Below are positions 25,506 to 33,161 of a DNA stretch of 64,000 bases, piece by piece (positions within the stretch are counted from its first letter, which is position 1; each line of letters starts with the position of its first letter). A program made the position numbers and the translations under genes. The DNA is taken from NCBI RefSeq assembly GCF_001375495.1, contig NZ_LN831058.1, positions 888,768 through 952,767 of the forward strand. The letters are read 5' to 3'. The notes under the pieces were generated by a model, which saw only the letters and a program-made list of their open reading frames with translations, was not told the origin of the DNA and searched no databases. This DNA is from Flaviflexus massiliensis. Its GTDB lineage: Bacteria > Actinomycetota > Actinomycetes > Actinomycetales > Actinomycetaceae.

Positions 25506-26801
25506 TCAGCTGTTCTTGGGAGCCGGGAGCCTGCTCATGATCTCGTCCAACATCTCAGTTGTCAGCTTCCCCGTAAACGTATTCTGTTGGCTCACGTGAT
25601 AGCAGCCAATGAGGCGAATGGGGCGGTTCCCGGTAAGTAAGGCCGCTTCAGCTCCGTGACCGAATTTCGGTGCGGGCTTGGGAACCTCCCAGCCGATCCT
25701 GCGTGCTGTCGTGATGACCTGGGCCCAGCCAATGCCACCAAGGGCAACGATCGCTTCAAGCTGGGGAGCGAGCATCTCCAATTCGCGATCGAGCCACGGC
25801 GCACACGCCGCCTTTTCCTCGGTCGTGGGTTTGTTCTGCGGGGGAGCGCAGTGCACCGGGGACGTGATTCGAACGTTGGAAAGGACGAGACCGTCGCCCG
25901 CCGTGTTCGAGTGCTGCTGGTTGGCGAAGCCGGCACGATGAAGGGCTGCAAATAGCCAGTCACCGCTGCGATCTCCGGTGAAGATGCGGCCGGTGCGGTT
26001 CGCGCCGTGGGCTGCTGGGGCGAGGCCGACGATCAGCGTCTGAGCATCCGGGTCGCCCCAGCCGGGTACGGGCCTACCCCAATAGGGCTCGGACTTGAAT
26101 GCGGCACGCTTTTCGATCGCAACGTCCTCCCGCCACCTGACCAGCCGCGGACACGCGCCGCACACGGACACCCGAGCATCCAACTCTTCGAGGTTTGCCG
26201 CGGTCTTTGCAAGCCTTCGAACTCCAGCTGGTGTGCGTGCGCGGGTAGTTGATTGGTCTGCAAGATCATTCGGCCACCCCATGCCCGCCGGAACCGGTGA
26301 AGGGAAGGGCTGATGGGTGAGGGGATGGTCGTGCAATCTCCACACCATCGTGATGGCAGTATCGCGACGTACCTCATGGAAGCCCATATCCTCATAGATC
26401 TTCCGAGCATGATTCTTCGGCTCCACCGATAGGCTCAACCCCGGCAACTTGCGAGCCCGAGCGTGATCCTGTGCGAGCGAGAGCAACTTGGTGGCTATTC
26501 CTTGACGGCGGTACTGAGGGTGAACCCAGAGCCCAATCTCAGGTATTTCATTGTCCACGTGCCCATACCCAGCATCAGCACCCGATAGCTTGAGCGCCCA
26601 CACCAGCCCCGCTGCGGTTCCGTCCTGGTCGGCAACGAAGCCGAAGTCGCCCCGGGTGGGATGGAATGCGGCGTATTTGGAGAGGTCTGGGTTTAGTTCT
26701 ATGTCTGTGAGAGAGAACCTGGGGAAAGACCAATTGAAGGTTCCGAGAGTCGCTACCTGTAGCAACTCCCCGTCGTGTTCCGTCAATTCCCGGTACTCCA
26801 T
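25506..26801 (-). CDS. GNAT acetyltransferase fused to a family-5 uracil-DNA glycosylase (UdgB)
   Basis: 431 residues with two clear modules. Residues 1-155 form a GNAT N-acetyltransferase with motif A VHPQYRRQGIATKL and SLSVEPKNHARKIYEDMGF. Residues 172-431 form an Fe-S uracil-DNA glycosylase: MGWPNDLADQ, cluster cysteines at about 214, 217, 318 and 333 (VSVCGACPRL, VHCAPP, AACAPW), active loop GLAPAAHGANRTGR and the DNA-binding HVSQQNTFTGKLT. The ATG at 26801 begins MEYRELTEHDGEL; upstream in-frame residues look non-coding. UdgB normally stands alone beginning MGWPNDLA, so this is a fusion. The glycosylase removes uracil or hypoxanthine from DNA; the acetyltransferase target is unknown. Confidence 0.88.
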   Translation of the reverse strand: MEYRELTEHDGELLQVATLGTFNWSFPRFSLTDIELNPDLSKYAAFHPTRGDFGFVADQDGTAAGLVWALKLSGADAGYGHVDNEIPEIGLWVHPQYRRQGIATKLLSLAQDHARARKLPGLSLSVEPKNHARKIYEDMGFHEVRRDTAITMVWRLHDHPLTHQPFPSPVPAGMGWPNDLADQSTTRARTPAGVRRLAKTAANLEELDARVSVCGACPRLVRWREDVAIEKRAAFKSEPYWGRPVPGWGDPDAQTLIVGLAPAAHGANRTGRIFTGDRSGDWLFAALHRAGFANQQHSNTAGDGLVLSNVRITSPVHCAPPQNKPTTEEKAACAPWLDRELEMLAPQLEAIVALGGIGWAQVITTARRIGWEVPKPAPKFGHGAEAALLTGNRPIRLIGCYHVSQQNTFTGKLTTEMLDEIMSRLPAPKNS

Positions 26802-26992
26802 TTCTCGAAAATAGCAGAGATTTTCACTGATACGTGGGGTTAATGGCCGGCAGTGCTCAGGTTCAGTAAAGGTGGAATTGACGCCAGACCGGATTAGAGA
26901 CTGCAAGGATTGCGGTCGGATGCATGCGAGGGGGCTAGTATCGGACGAAGATCCGTTTCAAGGTCGAAGAGTCGATGAAAGGTGAGGTAAAG

Positions 26993-28090
26993 ATGGGCAA
27001 GCGGCAGTTTCCCGGGTGGACACCGAGTGCAATCCGTCGTGGTCAAGGACCCGCCAGCACCGCTGCCCCCGAGGCGCAGATGATCACCTGTCTCATCGAT
27101 GATGGATATATTGGGCCGGGTCGAGTCGATGTGACAATTGAGCAGAGCCTGGAAGCTGTAGCCGACAATCGGATGGTCCTCAACATATTTCCCACGCCGA
27201 CAACGGAACAGGTTGCACAGCTTGCGGAAGCTTGGGATCTTCACCCGGTCCTTCGTGAGGACGTTGAAAATGCTCATCAGCGCCCCAAGATCGAACGCTA
27301 CGGCGATGTTCTCTTTGTTGTCGCTCGTGCTGCGAAGTATTCGGACGATGCGGAAAATGTGGGACTTGCTGAATTTCACTTCCTCGTTCGCCCCGGATCA
27401 CTCGCCCTGTTTTGTCAGGACGGTGAATGGTTTGACGGGACGAGGGGAGATGCTGTTCCTCGACTTGAGGTCATCGAGGAAGGCAACGCGAGCACCAGCC
27501 TGCTCGAGCCCAACCTCTTAAGGCTCGGCCCTGAAGCGGTCCTCTACCGTTTCCTCGACACGATCGTCGATAGTTACCTCCCCGTTCTGTCAGAAATTGA
27601 GATCGACCAAGAGCAGATCGAACGACAGGTATTCGGTGGTGACACCGAAGTCGCTGAACGCATCTACCGTTTGAACCAAGAAGTGATCGACCTGCGCCAA
27701 GCAATCGTTCCCCTTCAGGAAGTGCTGGCCTCTCTCCAGGACGGGTTTGCTCGCTACAGCATCCCGGAAGAACTTCGTTCCTACCTGGATGACGTTGCCG
27801 ATCACCTGACCGAGGCAGCGACCCGCACCGCCGAACTACGTGAATCCCTTTCCCAAATACTCCAGGTCAACGCCACCCTTGTCGCCCAGCGCCAGAACGA
27901 GGACATGAAGAAGATTTCGGGATGGGCGGCAATTCTGTTCGCTCCGACCCTCGTCGGTGCCATCTACGGCATGAACTTTGACGACATGCCCGAACTGCAC
28001 TGGAGCTTCGGATATCCCATGGCAATCGGCTTCATGGTTGCGCTTGGAGTGCTCCTCTACGTCGTCTTCAAGAAGAATCGGTGGATGTAG
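26993..28090 (+). CDS. corA: CorA-family magnesium/metal-ion transporter
   Basis: Pentameric divalent-cation channel of the cytoplasmic membrane, 365 residues. The long cytoplasmic funnel domain is followed by two C-terminal helices, and the selectivity motif YGMN lies between them (IYGMNFDDMPEL). The ATG at 26993 is preferred over 26975 because AGGTGAGG sits correctly before it. It ends in a basic KKNRWM tail, as usual. It is divergent from the GNAT-UDG gene and has no operon partner. Confidence 0.92.
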   Translation: MGKRQFPGWTPSAIRRGQGPASTAAPEAQMITCLIDDGYIGPGRVDVTIEQSLEAVADNRMVLNIFPTPTTEQVAQLAEAWDLHPVLREDVENAHQRPKIERYGDVLFVVARAAKYSDDAENVGLAEFHFLVRPGSLALFCQDGEWFDGTRGDAVPRLEVIEEGNASTSLLEPNLLRLGPEAVLYRFLDTIVDSYLPVLSEIEIDQEQIERQVFGGDTEVAERIYRLNQEVIDLRQAIVPLQEVLASLQDGFARYSIPEELRSYLDDVADHLTEAATRTAELRESLSQILQVNATLVAQRQNEDMKKISGWAAILFAPTLVGAIYGMNFDDMPELHWSFGYPMAIGFMVALGVLLYVVFKKNRWM

Positions 28091-28267
28091 CCAATAGGAC
28101 CCGATGGGCATAGCCATAGCGTGCAGAGTATCTAAAGACAGCACGCTCGGACCGAAGTTAGCACGGCCCCACAGAAGCGGACCCTCAGCGTGAATGATGC
28201 GGATGAGGCGGTTCCTAGGTGGGAACTGACCCTGGTGGCGCGGGGAGTCGCGAGTTCTTTAGCGTCG

Positions 28268-28711
28268 CTACTGGTCCCTGTGGGGCTTTCGACGATTGAG
28301 CTTGATCTGAGAACGATGCTTCTTCGCCTCGATGTGCCGACGCTTTGATGCTCGCGTGGGATTCGTTGGCCTTCGCGGCACGGGCGGCATGATTGCCTCC
28401 CGGATGAGTTCCGCAAGTCTCTCCCGGGCAGTCATCCTATTGCGGTGTTGGGACCTGTGTTCGGCAGCAGTCACGGTGAGAACCCCCTCGTTCATGCGCG
28501 GTGCCAGAAAGAGAAGAAGTCGCGAGCGCTGAACGTCCGTCAGTGCGACCGTGGTTGCAAGATTGAGGCTGAGTTGAACGCGTGAATCGGATGTGTTGAC
28601 GCTCTGACCGCCCGGCCCTGAGCCGTGCGAGAACTGCTCGACCAGCTCCCTCGCGGGGATGGTGAGCCCGTTCGGGGCACCCGGTCCGGGTGGTACGACA
28701 AGATCCTTCAC
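28268..28711 (-). CDS. arfB: ArfB-like peptidyl-tRNA hydrolase (ribosome rescue)
   Basis: 147 residues. The release-factor catalytic loop GSGPGGQSVNTSDSRVQLS contains the GGQ motif that hydrolyses peptidyl-tRNA on stalled ribosomes. The basic C-terminal tail (RRPTNPTRASKRRHIEAKKH) enters the empty mRNA channel. Length and the absence of codon-recognition domains distinguish it from RF1/RF2. It stands alone; the start ATG is at 28711. Confidence 0.9.
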   Translation of the reverse strand: MKDLVVPPGPGAPNGLTIPARELVEQFSHGSGPGGQSVNTSDSRVQLSLNLATTVALTDVQRSRLLLFLAPRMNEGVLTVTAAEHRSQHRNRMTARERLAELIREAIMPPVPRRPTNPTRASKRRHIEAKKHRSQIKLNRRKPHRDQ

Positions 28712-28846
28712 CGCCCCAGTGTGCCGGAAAAACTTCAGCGCTGCACCGACGTGTTGATAAGGGGAGAGGGTCTAGTGGCACCCCATTGGTAGAGTCGGTA
28801 AGCGAAAGAGTGGGATGTCTTAGGTGAGAACCGGGAGAGGATCAGA

Positions 28847-29164
28847 ATGGTGGGTAACTGGCCGACAACTGCCGAAGCGCTGATGAGATCCCGTTTCGAG
28901 GCGTACCGGGACGGGGATGCTGGATGGGTGCTGGAGTCCTGGCATGAGTCGACCAGGCCCGAGAGTCTCGATCTTTCAGAGGGACCGGTATGGCGAGGGC
29001 TCCAGATTGTTGACACCGTTGCCGGTGGGCCAGATGACGACACGGGCATCGTCGAATTCCGGGCAACCTACCGCGAGGACGGTGGCATGGGGGTCCTGCA
29101 TGAACGGTCCCGCTTTGTTCGAGAATCGGGTCGCTGGTACTACCTGGACGGGGACATTCGTTAG
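28847..29164 (+). CDS. YchJ/UPF0225-like NTF2-fold protein
   Basis: 105 residues reading TAEALMRSRFEAYRDGDAGW, FRATYREDGGMGVLHERSRF and RWYYLDGDI, the middle domain of YchJ-type proteins. The SEC-C zinc motifs that flank this domain in longer homologues are absent. A GGGAGAGG site lies before the ATG. Function is unknown. Confidence 0.8.
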   Translation: MVGNWPTTAEALMRSRFEAYRDGDAGWVLESWHESTRPESLDLSEGPVWRGLQIVDTVAGGPDDDTGIVEFRATYREDGGMGVLHERSRFVRESGRWYYLDGDIR

Positions 29165-29217
29165 CTTCGTCGCCATCCAAACGAAGAAGCTGTGCGCCTA
29201 GGTTTGAGAAGCGGAAC

Positions 29218-29955
29218 CTATTTGCCCTCGAGGCCACCCATGTCAAAGACGCGGAAGGTCTCGGCTGCCTGAACTCCAGCGGCTTCCCCTCCGCCACGCA
29301 GAATTTCGGGAATGAAGTCCTCAGGCTTCGGGTGGCCGGTGACATGCTCAAGATAGGAGGCGTGGGCCTGAAGCGATGCGACTGCGGCCTTCACACCTAC
29401 CTCATCGATCTCGACGGCATGGGTGGGTGAATCGTGCCCGGCAACAAGAAGAGCCTTCGTTGTCCAGGCCGCCAGGCCCTCCTCCTCCACGAGTTTCCGG
29501 AACACCCAGGGGTTCGCCGCGTCACACACCGCATCAGCAACCGCTAGTCCGGCTACTCTGTGATCGGCCTGGTTGAGTCCGCCGTATGCCTCAACCTCGT
29601 AGTTTGCGGTGAGGACAGCATCCGGCTTGTGCTGCCGAATCGTGCGGGCAATATCTTTGCGCAGCCCAAGGCTCGGCTCCAACATCCCGTCCGGGTAACC
29701 CAGGATCGAAAGATCACTGACTCCGACGCTGGCGCAGGCAGCCTGCTGTTCCTTAAGGCGTGCGGGCGCGGTCTCTTCGGGTGGGGCGGCCATGCCCGCC
29801 TCGCCCGCGGTAAGGAGCACGTACGAGACCTCCATGCCGCGCCTCGTCCACATCGACACGGCAGCCGATGCTCCGTATTCCATGTCGTCAGGATGGGCAA
29901 CAATGCAGAGGACTTTGGACCAGGACGAGTCAGGCAAGAGAGGGAGAGTGGACAT
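29218..29955 (-). CDS. PIG-L (LmbE)-family deacetylase
   Basis: Zinc-dependent N-acetylglucosamine-type deacetylase fold, 245 residues. The metal motif AHPDD is at residues 20-24 (VLCIVAHPDDMEYG), with LTAGEAG and the second His site NQADHRVAG. Actinobacterial members include mycothiol enzymes MshB and Mca, but this one is shorter and lacks their extended C-terminus. The substrate is undecided. An AAGGAG site precedes the ATG. Confidence 0.87.
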   Translation of the reverse strand: MSTLPLLPDSSWSKVLCIVAHPDDMEYGASAAVSMWTRRGMEVSYVLLTAGEAGMAAPPEETAPARLKEQQAACASVGVSDLSILGYPDGMLEPSLGLRKDIARTIRQHKPDAVLTANYEVEAYGGLNQADHRVAGLAVADAVCDAANPWVFRKLVEEEGLAAWTTKALLVAGHDSPTHAVEIDEVGVKAAVASLQAHASYLEHVTGHPKPEDFIPEILRGGGEAAGVQAAETFRVFDMGGLEGK

Positions 29956-30133
29956 GGTGGGCTCCTTTGTTCTTTCTCATCGTAAGCACAACACGAGTTT
30001 CGTGACTGGCTCTCTTTGAAGCTTTGGCGGACGTGACTCTCGAATGTGAACAGGTACTCAGCCCACCGGGGCGGGGATCGACGTAAGCTAATCCAGGTAG
30101 TTTCAGGCTTGTAAGAATAGATGAGGTTGATGA

Positions 30134-31426
30134 GTGACGGTCTCTGAGAAGCTCCGGGGTATTTTTGCCGATACTCGGCCCCTGAAAAGCCCGCACTACC
30201 GCAGGCTCTGGACCGCAAACATCATTACCGTGATCGGCGCACAGCTGACAGTTGTTGCCGTTCCAGCCCAGATTTACGACATCACGGGCTCCTCGGGCAT
30301 GGTCGGCATCGCCGGGCTTTTCGGTCTCGTGCCCCTCATCATCTTCGGCCTATGGGGTGGTGCCTTGGCAGACCACTTCGATAGGCGCAGGCTCCTCATG
30401 GTGTCCACCACGGGCCTCATCGTCACCTCCGCACTGTTCTGGTTGCAGGCGGCAGTCGATCTCAACAACGTGTGGGCTCTACTCGTTATCTTCTCAGTGC
30501 AGCAGGCGTTCTTTGCCATGAACCAGCCGGCACGAACATCGATCCTTCCCCAAATCGTTCCCATTGAGCAGTTGCCGGCCGCGAACTCGTTGAACATGAC
30601 GGTGGTGTCTGCGGGCGCAATTGCGGGACCACTCGTCGGCGGAGCTCTCATTCCCATCATGGGATACGAAATGCTCTACCTCGTCGACACCATCACACTG
30701 TTCGCCACGTTCTATGCCGTGTTCAAGCTACCGGCGCTACCGGCGCACGGTCGAGCGGAAAAGGTGCCTGGCCTCCGCTCCGTCATCGAAGGCTTCCAGT
30801 ACCTGCGGCTCCACCACATCGTTCTCATCAGCTTTGTCGTCGACCTCATCGCCATGATCTTCGGCATGCCTCGAGCACTCTTCCCCGAGATCGCTCACGT
30901 CTCCTTCGGAGGATCTCCCGAAGGTGGCATGGAACTTGCTCTGCTGTATGCTGGCATGCCCATCGGCGCAGTCATTGGTGGCATGCTAGGCGGTTGGATC
31001 AGCCGGATCCGGTTCTATGGCCGGGCCGTTCTCATCTCCATCTTCATCTGGGGGTTGGCCATGTTCCTCCTCGGCATAGCCTTCGAGTTCGCCCCCGAAC
31101 TCAGAATGATCATGCTCGTTGCGGCGGTGTGTGCGCTCGCGGTCGGAGGAGCCGCGGATATGAGTTCGGCAGCCTTCCGTCAAAGCATTCTTCTCGGTGA
31201 AACAAGTGACGCCGTGAGGGGCCGTTTGCAGGGGGTATTTATTGTGGTTGTGGCGGGTGGCCCGCGCCTAGCAGACGTTCTCCACGGCGGTGTCGCTGAA
31301 TTCATCGGTCCCGAAGCCACGACCTGGCTGGGTGGGTTGCTGGTCATGGTGGGCATGGTTCTGTGCGCAGTGCTGTTCCCAAAGTTTCGCCAATTCAGTG
31401 TCGGGGAGTCGGTCAACCAAGACTGA
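30134..31426 (+). CDS. MFS transporter, EntS-like exporter
   Basis: 430 residues, 12 predicted membrane helices, MFS_3 family. The conserved A-like loop GGALADHFDRRRLLMVSTTG between helices 2 and 3 and the FAMNQPARTSILPQIVP segment are typical of EntS-type siderophore or drug exporters. The GTG start (MTVSEKLRGIFADT… with the GTG read as Met) is preceded by AGGTTGATG. The specific substrate is unknown. Divergent from the PIG-L gene. Confidence 0.88.
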   Translation: MTVSEKLRGIFADTRPLKSPHYRRLWTANIITVIGAQLTVVAVPAQIYDITGSSGMVGIAGLFGLVPLIIFGLWGGALADHFDRRRLLMVSTTGLIVTSALFWLQAAVDLNNVWALLVIFSVQQAFFAMNQPARTSILPQIVPIEQLPAANSLNMTVVSAGAIAGPLVGGALIPIMGYEMLYLVDTITLFATFYAVFKLPALPAHGRAEKVPGLRSVIEGFQYLRLHHIVLISFVVDLIAMIFGMPRALFPEIAHVSFGGSPEGGMELALLYAGMPIGAVIGGMLGGWISRIRFYGRAVLISIFIWGLAMFLLGIAFEFAPELRMIMLVAAVCALAVGGAADMSSAAFRQSILLGETSDAVRGRLQGVFIVVVAGGPRLADVLHGGVAEFIGPEATTWLGGLLVMVGMVLCAVLFPKFRQFSVGESVNQD

Positions 31427-31648
31427 CCGGCCCATCTGGCCCTTTTTAGTGCAAGCCACCGTGCTCACTTCCGTCAGCACTCGGACCTTAATCCTTGGAA
31501 TTTGGTGCTTTAGTCCCTTGTTCGAAGGCGATTCATTTTCTTTCTGACCCGAGGGGATAAGTTGGGTTTGGCTGGGCTGGATTTTCCATTATATAAACCG
31601 GATGATTCCGTTAATATTTTGTCCGAGTTGATGGAAGGACGTTGACAG

Positions 31649-32092
31649 ATGAAAATAGTTATCGGTGCACCCGCCAACGGTGCAGAGCTAAAAGAGGAAA
31701 TCAGAAAGTTCCTTGAGGAGGACGAGCGAGTAACGTCGGTCGCGGACCTCTCAAGCCCGGATGTCACGTACCCGGATGTGTCGATCAGCGCCGCGGACAT
31801 GATTGTCGGCGGAGAAGCTGATCGTGCAATTCTCATCTGTGGGACCGGAATTGGCACGGCGATTGCCGCCAATAAGGTTAGAGGTGCCCGCGCCGCGACC
31901 GCACATGATCTCATCACCGCACGCGGTGCGGTCGAGAACTACGATGCTCAGATTCTGTGCATGGGGCAGAACATTATTGCTCCCGCCTACGCTCGTGCAC
32001 TCGTTGATGTGTGGCTCGATGCAACGCATGATCCTGCCGGGTTTTACGGCCCCAAGGTTGCTGAGATCAGTGCCTTTGAAGAACGGCGATGA
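31649..32092 (+). CDS. RpiB/LacAB-family sugar-phosphate isomerase
   Basis: 147 residues. The catalytic Cys loop ILICGTGIGTAIAANKVRG is intact. The usual N-terminal SDHAG/ADHAG motif is replaced by GAPANGAELKEEI, so the Asp-His pair of RpiB is missing. This points to a LacA/B-like subunit or a tetrose/pentulose-phosphate isomerase of polyol catabolism rather than ribose-5-phosphate isomerase. AAGGACG lies 11 bases before ATG. The intact focA gene follows after 16 bp, so both are probably co-transcribed. Confidence 0.85.
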   Translation: MKIVIGAPANGAELKEEIRKFLEEDERVTSVADLSSPDVTYPDVSISAADMIVGGEADRAILICGTGIGTAIAANKVRGARAATAHDLITARGAVENYDAQILCMGQNIIAPAYARALVDVWLDATHDPAGFYGPKVAEISAFEERR

Positions 32093-32108
32093 GGTTAGGA
32101 ACAGTCCA

Positions 32109-33002
32109 ATGACGAGCCAGACCGGAATCCTCTCCCCAGCAGAAATGGCGAAAGCCGCGGAGGACGCTGCCTTTGGTAAGGCAACGAGCAATCAACTGAA
32201 GTCGTTCTTGCTCGCCCTCACGGCAGGTGGCTACATTGCCCTAGGCTTTGTATTCTTCGTGACCAGCCAGGTTGGTGCGGACGGAATGTCGTGGGGCGCC
32301 TCCAAGGTCCTCGGCGGACTCGTTTTCTCCACGGGGCTAACTCTTGTGGTCCTGACGGGTGCCGAACTCTTCACGTCCTCAACGTTGACATTGACCGCCC
32401 GCGCCAGTGGCAGAATCACCACCTGGCAGCTGATCAAGAACTGGATCATCGTCTATCTCGGCAACTTCTTGGGTGCCATGACAATCGTTGCGCTTATCTA
32501 TTTTGCTCGCACCTGGGAACAGGCCGCAGGTGGCTGGGGAACGGTCGTGCTCGATGTGTCACTCAAGAAGGTGAACCACGACTTTCTCACAGCGTTCGCT
32601 CTCGGAGTTCTGTGTAACCTCATGGTCTGCTTGGCGATCTGGGCAGCATACGGTGGGCGCAACACGGTCGATAAAGTTGCCGCAGTGACGCTCCCGATCG
32701 CACTCTTTGTGGCAACGGGATTTGAGCATTCCGTTGCGAACATGTTCATCATCCCCCTGGGGATCCTCATTGCATCCTTTGCGGGGGAGGGGTTCTGGCA
32801 GGCATCCGGACTCGATCCCTCGGCCTACGGTGACCTCACGTGGGGCAACTTCTTTGCGGACAATCTCTTGCCCGTGACGCTGGGAAATATTGTTGGCGGT
32901 GGCGTCATGATCGGCATTCTCTACTGGACGATCTTCCACTTCCTTAATAAGCCTGGAAAGCCCATGCCAAAGCCAACCGTTGCCGGCAGACCGGCACGTT
33001 GA
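32109..33002 (+). CDS. focA: formate/nitrite transporter FocA/NirC family
   Basis: Pentameric anion channel, 297 residues and about six membrane helices. Landmarks: LKSFLLALTAGGYIALGFVF, TGAELFTSSTLTLTARASGR, LCNLMVCLAIWAAYGG and FVATGFEHSVANMFIIPLG. The ATG at 32109 is chosen because it opens the family N-terminus (MTSQTGILSPAEMA) and follows GAGGTTAGG. It ends before a hairpin at 33056. Together with nrdDG it fits mixed-acid or formate metabolism without oxygen. No pyruvate formate-lyase gene is seen in the window. A dead paralogue lies at 18299-19201. Confidence 0.93.
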   Translation: MTSQTGILSPAEMAKAAEDAAFGKATSNQLKSFLLALTAGGYIALGFVFFVTSQVGADGMSWGASKVLGGLVFSTGLTLVVLTGAELFTSSTLTLTARASGRITTWQLIKNWIIVYLGNFLGAMTIVALIYFARTWEQAAGGWGTVVLDVSLKKVNHDFLTAFALGVLCNLMVCLAIWAAYGGRNTVDKVAAVTLPIALFVATGFEHSVANMFIIPLGILIASFAGEGFWQASGLDPSAYGDLTWGNFFADNLLPVTLGNIVGGGVMIGILYWTIFHFLNKPGKPMPKPTVAGRPAR

Positions 33003-33055
33003 ATAATTCTGGTTGTCCGGTGACGAAGCGAAGACGATTGTCCGTAAGAAGTGAC

Positions 33056-33087
33056 GGAGTGCAGCACCTGTCGTGGTGCCGCACTCC
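33056..33087 (+). terminator. hairpin downstream of focA
   Basis: Arms GGAGTGCAGCACC (33056-33068) and GGTGCCGCACTCC (33075-33087) pair with one mismatch. There is no long T-run, so it may act in both directions between the convergent focA and BCCT genes. Confidence 0.6.
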
Positions 33088-33161
33088 TGAATGCAATGGA
33101 CGATAGCTCACGACAATTTCGGGTGATTGACTGTTGCTATCGTATGTCTCTCAAGGCCGCA

